In this document: positions 1 through 8,142 of the stretch, piece by piece
Position numbering within the stretch: position 1 is the stretch's first letter
Layout of the letters: each line of letters starts with the position of its first letter
Assembly: GCA_964471225.1 (NCBI GenBank)
Contig: CAYYEZ010000031.1
Span: 1-20,998 of the forward strand
Source of the DNA: JAGVJT01 sp964471225
GTDB taxonomy: Bacteria; Pseudomonadota; Gammaproteobacteria; Legionellales; Legionellaceae
Reading direction: 5' to 3'
DNA: 20,998 nt
Notes under the pieces: model-generated
Databases searched by the model: none
What the model was told of the DNA's origin: nothing
The model's input: the letters and a program-made list of their open reading frames with translations, nothing else
Position numbers and translations under genes: made by a program

Positions 1-491
1 CCAAAATGTTCTTTATCAGCAAAACCCTCGTCTTGTTTAGGTAAAAACATACCGCCAGAGTCGACCAAATACAAACAAGGAAGATGATTTTCCTCTGCGA
101 TTGTTTGTGCGCGTAAGTGCTTTTTAACCGTCAAAGGGTAATATGTTCCGGCTTTGACGGTGGCATCGTTAATAATAATCATGCACGCCACACCACGAAT
201 CATCCCGATTCCGGTGATGATTCCTGCTGCAGGAACAATATCATCATATACGTCATCAGCTGCAAGAGGAGAAAGTTCCAAAAATGGACTTCCAGGATCA
301 AGAAGTTTTTCTAGTCGCTCTCTTGGGAGTAATTTTCCATGGCGTTGATGTCTTTGGCGAGCTTTTTCATCACCACCCAATGCAATAGTGATAAGTGTGC
401 GTTGCAATTTAGAAACCAATTGCGTCATCATGGCCTGATTCGCCTTGAAGGCTTCGCCATTGGTATTAATTTGTGTAGTGAGTAAAGGCAT
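1..491 (-). CDS. liuB: Methylcrotonyl-CoA carboxylase, beta (carboxyltransferase) subunit, 5' part only
   Basis: This is the N-terminal 163 codons of a biotin-dependent carboxyltransferase subunit; the rest lies beyond the left edge. The family carries out the carboxyl transfer that converts 3-methylcrotonyl-CoA to 3-methylglutaconyl-CoA in leucine breakdown. Seen in the translation are LSPLAADDVYDDIVPAAGI, NDATVKAGTYYPLTVKKH and the acyl-CoA-binding type stretch LVDSGGMFLPKQDEGFADK ending in HFG. These are close to MCC beta and differ from propionyl-CoA carboxylase. The ATG at 491-489 is preceded by GAAGAG about eight bases upstream. It is the last gene visible of an operon that begins with isovaleryl-CoA dehydrogenase at 3197, and that context supports the leucine assignment. 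Symbol liuB (also mccB) follows from family and context. Confidence 0.88.
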   Translation of the reverse strand, partial: MPLLTTQINTNGEAFKANQAMMTQLVSKLQRTLITIALGGDEKARQRHQRHGKLLPRERLEKLLDPGSPFLELSPLAADDVYDDIVPAAGIITGIGMIRGVACMIIINDATVKAGTYYPLTVKKHLRAQTIAEENHLPCLYLVDSGGMFLPKQDEGFADKEHF

Positions 492-521
492 AAACAAGCT
501 CTTCAATACAAAAGTTAGTTA

Positions 522-824
522 TTACGCTAGCGCGTTGCTAAGCACCAAAATAAGCCATAAAATCCATGTGCAAATTAGATAATGAGGCATGTTTTGTTTT
601 TTGATTAAGCGGTAAATCAACGCGGGAATTCCTGCGATAATGATTGGGATAAGCACCATGAGCAAAATGTGTCTTGCTGCATCGCTTGCCAAATAAGGAA
701 CGAGTGAAAGGTTAATACTACTGTAAAATTGCGCAATGTAATGTGTGGCGAGTTGAACGTACTTGGCAAAAAGTACGACCAATAAACTGAGTATAAAATA
801 AGCTGCTGTTTGCTTGAGTAACAT
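522..824 (-). CDS. Small integral membrane protein, unknown function
   Basis: I do not recognise this 100-residue protein. It has three hydrophobic segments at about residues 8-28, 52-73 and 81-99, with a basic patch YRLIKKQ between the last two, so it is very likely an inner-membrane protein. The reading frame stays open upstream to 911, overlapping the thiolase. I chose the ATG at 824 because a near-perfect Shine-Dalgarno AGGAGG sits six bases upstream and the longer version would add a non-hydrophobic tail read from thiolase codons. It starts 26 bases after the thiolase stop and ends 30 bases before the carboxylase start, so it is almost certainly co-transcribed with the leucine-degradation genes. 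It could be a transporter accessory or simply a resident of the operon; the sequence does not say. Confidence 0.75.
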   Translation of the reverse strand: MLLKQTAAYFILSLLVVLFAKYVQLATHYIAQFYSSINLSLVPYLASDAARHILLMVLIPIIIAGIPALIYRLIKKQNMPHYLICTWILWLILVLSNALA

Positions 825-849
825 GTATCCTCCTGATTTCATGTTGAAT

Positions 850-2037
850 TTATAAATAAGCCTCGATGGCAATGGCGGTTGCTTCACCCCCACCAATGCA
901 AAGCGTGGCAATGCCTCGTTTTTTCCCTTGTCGCTTTAATGCATGTACAAGTGTTGTGACAATTCTTGCTCCACTCGCACCAATAGGGTGACCGAGCGCA
1001 CAAGCACCTCCATAAATATTCACTTTTTCGGGTGACAATTCAAGAGTGTGTATCGCCGCCATCGCAACGACAGCGAATGCTTCGTTAATTTCAAATAAAT
1101 CCACGTCGTGTGTTGTCCAACCTGTTTTTTGAAGTAAGCTTTGGATTGCACCAATTGGGGCGGTTGTGAACCATTCTGGAGCTTGTGCGTGTGAGCTGTG
1201 AGCTATAATACGAGCTAGTGGCTTGATGCCTCGTCGTGAAGCCTCTTCCGAACGCATTAATAGGAGAGAGGCGGCACCATCAGCAATCGAGCTTGAGTTT
1301 CCTGGTGTGACTGTCCCGTCTTTTGAAAAAGAAGGTTTAAGACGTGCTAATTTTGTAAGCTTTGCTGCATCAGGTCCTTCATCTTTATCAATGATAATCG
1401 TACTCTCTCGCTCTTGGCGCATGATAGGAGTAATTTCTGCTTGAAATGCATGAGTTTCTTGAGCATGGAGGGCGCGAGTCATCGATAACTTAGCGTATTC
1501 GTCTTGCGCTTCACGCGAAAAAGAAAAATGTTGTGCAGTGCGGTCAGCGAAACAGCCCATCAAGACTCCTGGCTCATAAGCATCTTCGAGCCCATCGAGT
1601 AGCATATGATCACTGACGACTTGGTGACCAAGTCGATAACCTTTGCGTGCGCCTTGGAGTAGAAATGGGGCGCGGCTCATACTTTCCATGCCGCCAGCAA
1701 GAACAATAGATGCAGTATGGGTGCGAATTGCATCGACACCTAGCATGATAGCTTTCATCCCAGATCCGCACATTTTATTGATTGTGGTTGCACCTACGTG
1801 TTGTGGTATACCTGCTTTAAGCGCTGCCTGGCGCGCGGGAGCTTGACCTATACCGGCTGATAGCACGCAGCCTGTAATAATTTCACTCAAATCCTCTTTG
1901 GGAATATTTGAGTCTTCAAGGACCGCTCGATGAGCAAAAGAGGCGAGCTCAGGAGCTGTAAAGGATGATAGTGTGCCGAGTAAGCTTCCAGTCGGAGTTC
2001 TGCGGGCAGCAACGATAACAATGTCATCACTGATCAT
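850..2037 (-). CDS. atoB: Acetyl-CoA acetyltransferase (thiolase)
   Basis: This 395-residue protein has the usual length of a cytosolic type II thiolase, which interconverts two acetyl-CoA and acetoacetyl-CoA. All catalytic elements are visible: the nucleophilic Cys90 in NKMCGSGMKA, the GGMESMS motif, NEAFA, His350 in GHPIGASGAR and Cys380 in CIGGGEA. Its ATG overlaps the stop of the upstream acyl-CoA dehydrogenase (ATGA, positions 2037-2034), which suggests translational coupling. In a leucine operon a thiolase would consume acetoacetyl-CoA formed from the acetoacetate released by HMG-CoA lyase; this role is inferred. A biosynthetic PhbA-type role, or a 3-ketoacyl-CoA thiolase of longer-chain preference, cannot be separated by eye, so the symbol is tentative. 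Confidence 0.9.
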   Translation of the reverse strand: MISDDIVIVAARRTPTGSLLGTLSSFTAPELASFAHRAVLEDSNIPKEDLSEIITGCVLSAGIGQAPARQAALKAGIPQHVGATTINKMCGSGMKAIMLGVDAIRTHTASIVLAGGMESMSRAPFLLQGARKGYRLGHQVVSDHMLLDGLEDAYEPGVLMGCFADRTAQHFSFSREAQDEYAKLSMTRALHAQETHAFQAEITPIMRQERESTIIIDKDEGPDAAKLTKLARLKPSFSKDGTVTPGNSSSIADGAASLLLMRSEEASRRGIKPLARIIAHSSHAQAPEWFTTAPIGAIQSLLQKTGWTTHDVDLFEINEAFAVVAMAAIHTLELSPEKVNIYGGACALGHPIGASGARIVTTLVHALKRQGKKRGIATLCIGGGEATAIAIEAYL

Positions 2038-3197
2038 AATGAGGTCTCGGAAAAAAGTTCACGTCCAATGAGCATCCTGCGAATTTCGGAAGTCCCTGCA
2101 CCAATCTCATAAAGTTTTGCATCGCGTAATAATCGAGCAGTAGGATATTCTTCAACGTAGCCATTCCCACCTAAAATTTGAATGGCTTGCAATGCCATCT
2201 GTGTTGCTTTTTCTGCGGTATAGAGAATAACACTCGCTGCATCTTTTCGAGTCACTTGACGATGATCACAAGCTTTTGCGACGGCATAAAGTAAGGCGCG
2301 CGAGGCGCTGAGTTCGGTGTACATATCTGCCATTTTGCCTTGGATAAATTGAAAAGTACCAATGGCTTGATTAAATTGTTGACGCTCATGAACATAAGGA
2401 ATGACCACATCAAGACAAGCTTGCATGATGCCAACAGGACCTGCAGCAAGAATGGTTCGCTCATAATCGAGTCCACTCATCAAAACTTTGACTCCAGCGT
2501 TGACCTCGCCTAATACGTTCTCAGCCGGGACTTCGCAGTTTTCAAAGACAAGTTCGCAAGTATTTGAGCCGCGCATACCAAGCTTATCAAGCTTCTGAGC
2601 TGTTCTGAAACCCGGCATCTCTTTTTCAATAATAAATGCGGTGATACCTTTGCTCCCTGCAGTCATGTCTGTTTTTGCATAGACGACTAAGACATTTGCC
2701 TCAGGACCATTGGTAATCCACATTTTTGTACCATTTAAGAGATAATACTCTTCTTTTTTTTCTGCACGAAGCTTCATGCTTACTACATCGGAGCCAGCAG
2801 AAACTTCACTCATGGCGAGAGCCCCAACGTGCTCGCCTGTGATAAGTTTGGGAAGATAACGGGCTTTTTGAGCTGGTGTTCCATTAAGAGAAATTTGGTT
2901 GACACATAAATTTGAGTGAGCGCCATAACTTAAACCGACAGAAGCTGATGCGCGTGAAATTTCTTCCATTGCGATGGTGTGTGCGAGGTAACCCATATTC
3001 GCTCCGCCATATTCTTCTTCGGCCGTGATACCCAGCACGCCTAAATCACCTAGTTTGCGCCAAAGATGATGTGGAAATGTATTTTCTTTATCAATTTGTG
3101 CTGCGATGGGTGCAATTTCTCGTTGTGCGAATTGTCGTACGCTCTCGCGTAACGCATCATAAGTATCGCCCAAAAAATGGGGCAGATTTTGCAACAT
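2034..3197 (-). CDS. liuA: Isovaleryl-CoA dehydrogenase
   Basis: This is a 387-residue FAD-dependent acyl-CoA dehydrogenase of normal length. It has the family signatures ALAMSEVSAGSDVVSMK, WITNGPEA, LGMRGSNTCELVFENCEVP and QILGGNGYVEEYP. Two details favour isovaleryl-CoA dehydrogenase over other acyl-CoA dehydrogenases: the catalytic Glu is on the earlier helix (Glu246 in GLDYERT), and the C-terminal site, where MCAD-type enzymes carry the catalytic Glu, reads LYEIGAGTSEIRR with no Glu at that place. The enzyme oxidises isovaleryl-CoA to 3-methylcrotonyl-CoA and passes electrons to ETF. The start at 3197 follows AGGAAG about five bases upstream. It is the first gene of the operon, 27 bases from the predicted transcription start, and is followed by thiolase, a membrane protein and MCC beta. 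Confidence 0.9.
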   Translation of the reverse strand: MLQNLPHFLGDTYDALRESVRQFAQREIAPIAAQIDKENTFPHHLWRKLGDLGVLGITAEEEYGGANMGYLAHTIAMEEISRASASVGLSYGAHSNLCVNQISLNGTPAQKARYLPKLITGEHVGALAMSEVSAGSDVVSMKLRAEKKEEYYLLNGTKMWITNGPEANVLVVYAKTDMTAGSKGITAFIIEKEMPGFRTAQKLDKLGMRGSNTCELVFENCEVPAENVLGEVNAGVKVLMSGLDYERTILAAGPVGIMQACLDVVIPYVHERQQFNQAIGTFQFIQGKMADMYTELSASRALLYAVAKACDHRQVTRKDAASVILYTAEKATQMALQAIQILGGNGYVEEYPTARLLRDAKLYEIGAGTSEIRRMLIGRELFSETSL

Positions 3198-3230
3198 GTT
3201 AACTTCCTATTTCTTCGCTAAATACGGTAG

Positions 3231-3259
3231 ACTATACCCTGCATGAACCACATTGTGAA
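3231..3259 (-). promoter_or_regulatory. Sigma70-like promoter of the leucine-degradation operon
   Basis: On the minus strand TTCACA (3259-3254) and TATAGT (3236-3231) are separated by exactly 17 bases, each five of six matches to the consensus. Transcription would start near 3224, giving a leader of about 27 bases before the ATG at 3197. No operator was recognised. Confidence 0.65.
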
Positions 3260-3270
3260 GAGAGAGCGAT

Positions 3271-3993
3271 ATGCGAAAATTGGTGCTATGGGGGCAGAGT
3301 GTTGCCGAGTATCAGGCAATGTTTGATTTGACAGATGAAGATCTCCAAGCGTCTATTTTTGAATTTGGATGTGGACCAACCGCGATGAATGCGGCGTTGC
3401 ATGCTCAGCCTCGAACCTCTGACATTGTCAGTTGTGACCCTCTTTTTTCATTAGAAAAAGAGGTGTTAATTCAAGAAGTGAATCAATTTTTTGAACGCCG
3501 TGTTGCTGAGCTTCGTGCTGATCAGTATCAATTGGATACGGCCGCTTATGGTGGTTTAGAGCATTTTATTCAAGAGCGGCATCTTGGATGTGAGGCGTTT
3601 TTTGGTGACTTTATCGATGGTGTCAGAGATGGGCGCTATATTGCATCATCTTCACCTTTGCCATTTTCTGATATGACCTTTCAATATGCCTTGAGCTCTC
3701 ATTATTTTTTTACGAATATCCCCGCATCAGAGCGACAAGATGCGATTGTGCAGCATATCCTCGAGATCAAAGAGCTTGCACGTATCGCTCATGAAGTTCG
3801 AATTTTCCCAATTATTAACCGAACGGGCGAAGCTTCTACATTGTTAGGGCCTGTGCTTTTAGCATTGCAACAAGCTGATTATGGCGTTGAAGTCCGCGAA
3901 GTTCCTTTTTCACTTTATCCGAAGGGGAACGCAATGCTACGTGTGTGGGCTAATACTTGCGTTATTCCTTCGGATTTAACATCAAAAAGTTAA
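3271..3993 (+). CDS. SAM-dependent methyltransferase-like protein
   Basis: This 240-residue soluble protein has the outline of a class I (Rossmann) methyltransferase. Residues 30-38 read FEFGCGPTA, which fits the glycine-rich SAM motif I. SCDP at about 54 gives the acidic residue expected at the end of strand 2. PLPFSDMTFQYALSS at about 130 resembles the motif IV region of small-molecule methyltransferases. I cannot name the substrate. The ATG follows GAAGAGAGAG with a fair spacing. It is divergent from the leu-degradation operon and convergent with lysAC, with a 4-base overlap of the two stop regions (3990-3993), so it is probably a single-gene unit. No clear plus-strand promoter was found in the 73-base gap upstream. 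Confidence 0.8.
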   Translation: MRKLVLWGQSVAEYQAMFDLTDEDLQASIFEFGCGPTAMNAALHAQPRTSDIVSCDPLFSLEKEVLIQEVNQFFERRVAELRADQYQLDTAAYGGLEHFIQERHLGCEAFFGDFIDGVRDGRYIASSSPLPFSDMTFQYALSSHYFFTNIPASERQDAIVQHILEIKELARIAHEVRIFPIINRTGEASTLLGPVLLALQQADYGVEVREVPFSLYPKGNAMLRVWANTCVIPSDLTSKS

Positions 3994-6584
3994 GTTGATG
4001 ATATTGTAAAGCGAGCTACATTGCACTCCGTCATCAGTTCTTGTGCAGCGGGTCTTAGATTATATGAAGAACTCATGCAATGACCATATGCGCCGGTGTT
4101 CGCTATCAATAAGATATCGTTTTCGGTTGTGGGTGGTAATTTTCTATCATAACCTAATGTATCTGCAGACTCGCAAATTGGACCTACAATATGTGCAAAA
4201 GTTGTTTTTTCTTCGTTTAATCGAGTGAGATTCACAATCTCATGGTAAGCACCGTAAAGTACGGGGCGAATGAGTGAGTTCATCCCTGTTTCAATACCGA
4301 TAAAATTCACGCGTCCTTTTGCTTTACTTTGTGTGACCTTCGCTAAAATTACGCCGCACTCTGCGACAAAATAACGTCCAGGTTCCAGCCAAAAAGAAAT
4401 CTGCTGATAGCGTGATTTGACTGCAAGCAATGCTTCATCCAGTGCGATAATATCAATAGGCTTTTGACCAGGTTTGTCGACAACACCCAATCCGCCGCCT
4501 AAATTTAAGAAGCGCACATTAGGAAAATGTACAATTTCCTCTGCGAGCATCATTGCTGTTTGTTGCCAAAGCTCTGAAGAGAGAATTCCGCTGCCTGAGT
4601 GTGCGTGTAATCCAATGACGTTGATGTGATGTTGCTCCACAAGTGTTTGTACTTTGGGGATTTGATCTTTTGGCACGCCAAATTTAGATTCGTTGCCGCC
4701 TGTACACACATATTTGTGATGTCCTGCGCCGCAGCCAGGATCGATGCGTAATAAGATATCGCGATTTTTAAATAGTTCGCCCCAGTGCTCGAGAGGGTAC
4801 AGGCTATCAATAGTCAGGTAGCACCCTTTGTTTAATGCAAACTCGTATTCTTGTCGCGCTGCAAAATTGGGGGTGAATAATACTCTTTTGGGATCAATAT
4901 GAGGAAAGAGTCCGAAGATAAGCTCAAGCTCTTGTATGGAAACACATTCGAATCCAACTTTTTGAGATTCTAGTACTTTTAATATTTCAGGATAAGGATT
5001 GGCTTTAATAGCATAAAACAACTGATCAATGGCCGTTAAGGTTTGTAACTCACGGCATTTTTCAAGTAGTGTTGGTGCGTGGTACGCGTAGCATGGTGAG
5101 TGTGCTGTTGCGATAGCTAAAAGTTTTTGCTTTTCTTCGACCCACCAAGGTTTCTGATTTGTACAAGGTTCTCCAAATTGTTCTTGCCAACTTGGAGAGT
5201 AATAGAAGCTTTGTGGATTGTTATCGATGAGCAGTGTGTGTAGTTCTTGACAGAGCTTATCTGCTTGAGATTCATCGACAACGAAAGTTAAGTTTAGATC
5301 ATTTGATGCCAGAGACATGAGATAAATTTGTTTGGCTTCAAAAACCTCTAGCGTTGGACCCAGTTGAGGGAGGACTGTTCGGATATGATGTCCTACTAAA
5401 CTGACCGCACTACATGGCTCAATAATTCTAGCTCGACAAAATTGATTTAAATTATCAATCAGCGCATCTAGCGCTTCGCGATTTTTCCATTTTACATTGC
5501 TATCAAGTGATACAGTGACATTGAACTCCGAGGAAGAAAGGAGATCGACTGAAAATCCATGCTGCTTAAACGTTGCAAATACATCTGCTAAAAAACCCAC
5601 TTGTTGCCACATATCCAACGTATCGATGGATATTAACGTGATACTGTGTTTGACTTGAATTGACTTAATCGGTGGGGCATTATTATCACTTTCATGCGTA
5701 ATTAATGTGCCGGAGTGGTCTGGCATTTTTGTGTACTTCACGGCCATAGGAATATTCGCTCGGCGTACGGGCGATATACAAGGTGGGTGTAAAACTTTTG
5801 CACCCATAGAAGCAATCTCTTGTGCCTCATAATAATTTAATTGTTTTAGGAGGCGTGCTTGGGGTAGCTGATGTGGATTTGCAGTATAAATTCCCGGAAC
5901 ATCTGTCCAAATTTCACAACATTGTGCACTGAGTATGGATGCAAAAAGTGCGGCAGACGTATCAGAGCCTCCTCGCCCAAGCAGAACAGTTTCTCCATCT
6001 TTATTTTTGGCAATAAATCCTTGTGTGATAATGACTTCTGCGCCACTTGCAATCAGTTTTTTTGAAAGTTCTGGATTAGGCGTACCTTCACAGCGGGCTG
6101 CAAGATAGTTTGCATCTTGTGCGTGGGGAATGTGCGTTGTGATGAGGGCATCTCTTGCGTCGAACCATGCACAACGAATGCCTGAGCGCTCAAGAAAAGC
6201 GTGGCCTAAGCGTGTCATCATTAACTCACCTAAACTTAATATCTGAGCCTTTGTTTTTGCGGGTGCTTCATTTAAAAGGGAGATACCTGTAAGCCATTGT
6301 GTCAGTTGTTGAATTTCATGTTTAATTAACTCATGAGGGACCTCTAGTGCTTTTGCGAGTGAATAGTGTTCGTCGATGAGCTCGGCAAGTAAAGCTTGAT
6401 GTTTGTTAATGAGGGCTGCCTCTGTCAGTTTTTCTAGCTTATTCGACGTTTGTGTGAGAGCCGAGCAGACAATCACTGGTTGCGTTTTTGTTTTTAAATG
6501 TCGTTTTGTGATCTCAAGAATACAATCCCACATCTCTCTTGTCGAAACGCTTGTTCCACCGAATTTTGTAATGATCTGTTGCAT
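3990..6584 (-). CDS. lysAC: Bifunctional aspartokinase / diaminopimelate decarboxylase
   Basis: An 864-residue fusion of the first and last enzymes of the diaminopimelate route to lysine. Residues 1-300 are aspartokinase: KFGGTSVS (7-14), GRGGSDTSAA (203-212) and VPGIYTANP. Residues about 315-460 are the ACT-type regulatory region. From about 485 to the end is a PLP-dependent meso-DAP decarboxylase: the PLP lysine K527 in FYAIKANP, GLHAHSGSG, the glycine-rich NLGGGLGV phosphate site, EPGRYFVAECG, the active-site Cys805 in CESAD, and SSYNLRP. The frame is open to 6644, but the ATG at 6584 begins directly before the kinase strand and has AAGG upstream, so it is preferred. Such fusions are known from Xanthomonadaceae. 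Lysine made by the C-terminal half may feed back on the N-terminal half; this is inferred from the ACT region. Confidence 0.93.
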   Translation of the reverse strand: MQQIITKFGGTSVSTREMWDCILEITKRHLKTKTQPVIVCSALTQTSNKLEKLTEAALINKHQALLAELIDEHYSLAKALEVPHELIKHEIQQLTQWLTGISLLNEAPAKTKAQILSLGELMMTRLGHAFLERSGIRCAWFDARDALITTHIPHAQDANYLAARCEGTPNPELSKKLIASGAEVIITQGFIAKNKDGETVLLGRGGSDTSAALFASILSAQCCEIWTDVPGIYTANPHQLPQARLLKQLNYYEAQEIASMGAKVLHPPCISPVRRANIPMAVKYTKMPDHSGTLITHESDNNAPPIKSIQVKHSITLISIDTLDMWQQVGFLADVFATFKQHGFSVDLLSSSEFNVTVSLDSNVKWKNREALDALIDNLNQFCRARIIEPCSAVSLVGHHIRTVLPQLGPTLEVFEAKQIYLMSLASNDLNLTFVVDESQADKLCQELHTLLIDNNPQSFYYSPSWQEQFGEPCTNQKPWWVEEKQKLLAIATAHSPCYAYHAPTLLEKCRELQTLTAIDQLFYAIKANPYPEILKVLESQKVGFECVSIQELELIFGLFPHIDPKRVLFTPNFAARQEYEFALNKGCYLTIDSLYPLEHWGELFKNRDILLRIDPGCGAGHHKYVCTGGNESKFGVPKDQIPKVQTLVEQHHINVIGLHAHSGSGILSSELWQQTAMMLAEEIVHFPNVRFLNLGGGLGVVDKPGQKPIDIIALDEALLAVKSRYQQISFWLEPGRYFVAECGVILAKVTQSKAKGRVNFIGIETGMNSLIRPVLYGAYHEIVNLTRLNEEKTTFAHIVGPICESADTLGYDRKLPPTTENDILLIANTGAYGHCMSSSYNLRPAAQELMTECNVARFTISST

Positions 6585-6615
6585 AAGGACCTTAAAATGG
6601 AGCAAAAACAGTACA

Positions 6616-6644
6616 ACACTAGCACGGCGTGATGACTGTGACAA
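6616..6644 (-). promoter_or_regulatory. Putative promoter of lysAC
   Basis: On the minus strand TTGTCA (6644-6639) is followed after 17 bases by an extended -10, TGC-TAGTGT (-10 hexamer 6621-6616). The -35 is good and the -10 weak (three of six), rescued by the TGn extension. The leader to the ATG at 6584 would be about 25 bases. No lysine riboswitch fits in so short a leader. Confidence 0.45.
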
Positions 6645-6729
6645 GAATTTTCAAAAATCGTAGACATAGGCATTTTATTTTGGCAGCATAGCCTGTTTAT
6701 TTTCTTTGGATGTTGATGGAGGACAGGGA

Positions 6730-8127
6730 ATGATTGGTTTGCGTTTAACGAGCCTGGCGCTGTTTATCAGTACAATTTCATCGAGTTACGCTGGTGGTTT
6801 TTCATTATATACCGAAGGAAGTGCTGCTGAGGTTGGAGTCTTTGCTGCGGGAGCTGCGGCAGAAGCTCAGGATGCTTCAATTGGTTGGTATAACCCGGCA
6901 GGGCTCGTGTTGTTACAGAAAAATGAGGCGTTATTGAGCGGTGTGGGTGTGATGCCTGTTTCAAAAATTTCAGGAACCAGCTCATATTATACCGATGCGC
7001 TTGCCCCTTATCAGCAGTCGTTCGTGAAATTATCAGGGGGACAACAAGCCATTGTACCCGCGATACATCTTAGCCATCCTCTCGGACCGCGCGCTGTGTT
7101 TGGGCTCAGTGTTGTTTCGCCTTTTGGTCTTTCAACCAGTTGGCCTGAAGAAGCAGCTACCCGTTATGCTGCAACATTAACGAAATTACTTACAGCGAAT
7201 CTCTCACCAGAGATGGGTGTTTTACTCACTGATCATTTAGCTTTTGGTGCTGGTTTAGACTTGCAGTACGCTGATGTAAAATTTGATGGTGTTGCAGGGT
7301 CTCCTGCTGCGTTGCAATATTTGGAAAGTGTCCATGTGCCCGTGACTCCGTCGATGCTTGATTCTTCAAGTAATAATGAAGGATCTTCGATGGGTGTAGG
7401 CTTTCATACGGGACTCTTAGCATTATTTAATCAAAATCACACACGAATTGGTTTAAATTATCAATCGCAGGTCAAGCATCAGTTTGAAGGGCATAGTATT
7501 TTAAAGGGGAGATTAGCTTCACCAACGTTAACTAATCCTTTTAATGAGTATAAATTAGATGGTTTGTACAGTAACTACGTTGCATTGCCAGATGTGATTA
7601 CATTAAGCGCCTATCAAGATATTACGAAAAAATTTGCATTGTTAGGCTCTGTCTTGCATACAGGTTGGAGCTCATTTAAAACGATAGAGCTCTATAATGT
7701 TGCCGGATTTTCTACCGAATCAAGTGAGCAAGCACCGATTAATCTAATTACCCCACAAAATTATCGAGATACTTGGCGAGCCGCATTAGGAGGAAATTAT
7801 CATGTGAATGATCGCCTCATGTTGCGTCTTGGTGGAGGATATGATCAAACGCCTACAGTGAATGCTGAGCGCGATATTCGATTACCTGATGTTGATCGTG
7901 GTGCAATCTCTGCTGGATTACATTATCAAGTGACCCCTGCATTAGGATTTGATGTAGGCTATACCTACTTGTTTGGTATTGGTCAGTCTTCTATCAATAA
8001 GACACAGGTCTTTGATGAATTATCTTCTGTGAAAATTGAAGCGCAAGCGATGAATCATGCTCAATTGGCTGGGATTCAAGCCGTGTGGAATTTCGATGCT
8101 GTAGCTGGTAAGGCTGCCACCAAGTAG
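6730..8127 (+). CDS. FadL/OmpP1-family outer-membrane transport protein
   Basis: A 465-residue outer-membrane beta-barrel of the FadL/TodX family, which passes long-chain fatty acids or other hydrophobic compounds across the outer membrane. Residues 1-21 are a signal peptide cut after SYA. The mature start GGFSLYTEGSA, the AEAQDAS stretch and GWYNPAGL (with the family NPA motif) match the N-terminal hatch region. Alternating barrel strands rich in Tyr and Gly follow, and the end VWNF is close to a barrel tail. The frame is open from a TTG at 6706, but the ATG at 6730 has GGAGG seven bases upstream and gives a clean signal peptide. It is divergent from lysAC across a short gap. The substrate cannot be told from sequence; a lipid link with the downstream lipid A genes is only positional. 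Confidence 0.88.
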   Translation: MIGLRLTSLALFISTISSSYAGGFSLYTEGSAAEVGVFAAGAAAEAQDASIGWYNPAGLVLLQKNEALLSGVGVMPVSKISGTSSYYTDALAPYQQSFVKLSGGQQAIVPAIHLSHPLGPRAVFGLSVVSPFGLSTSWPEEAATRYAATLTKLLTANLSPEMGVLLTDHLAFGAGLDLQYADVKFDGVAGSPAALQYLESVHVPVTPSMLDSSSNNEGSSMGVGFHTGLLALFNQNHTRIGLNYQSQVKHQFEGHSILKGRLASPTLTNPFNEYKLDGLYSNYVALPDVITLSAYQDITKKFALLGSVLHTGWSSFKTIELYNVAGFSTESSEQAPINLITPQNYRDTWRAALGGNYHVNDRLMLRLGGGYDQTPTVNAERDIRLPDVDRGAISAGLHYQVTPALGFDVGYTYLFGIGQSSINKTQVFDELSSVKIEAQAMNHAQLAGIQAVWNFDAVAGKAATK

Positions 8128-8135
8128 TGGCAGCC
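8112..8135 (+). terminator. Hairpin terminator shared by fadL-like gene and the convergent small gene
   Basis: GGCTGCCAC (8112-8120) and GTGGCAGCC (8127-8135) form a perfect 9-bp stem with a 6-base loop. The stop codon TAG (8125-8127) of the fadL-like gene lies in the loop and the first base of the stem. Only a short T-rich tail follows, and a second small hairpin with a TTCG loop (AGCC/GGCT, 8132-8143) overlaps it. It lies between two convergent genes and may act both ways. Confidence 0.5.
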
Positions 8136-8142
8136 TTCGGGC

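Noticed and set aside
825..911. An N-terminal extension of the 100-residue membrane protein
   Set aside because: It overlaps the thiolase 3' end, is not membrane-like, and a strong AGGAGG marks the inner ATG at 824.
4043..6065. Several 60-90 residue open frames on both strands inside lysAC
   Set aside because: They are shadows of a strongly supported coding frame, with no ribosome-binding site or recognisable domain.
6585..6644. A 20-residue N-terminal extension of the aspartokinase
   Set aside because: The kinase strand begins right after the ATG at 6584, which has its own AAGG, and the extension overlaps the likely promoter.
6706..6729. TTG start for the FadL-like protein
   Set aside because: It would put acidic and Gly residues ahead of the signal peptide; the ATG at 6730 has GGAGG.
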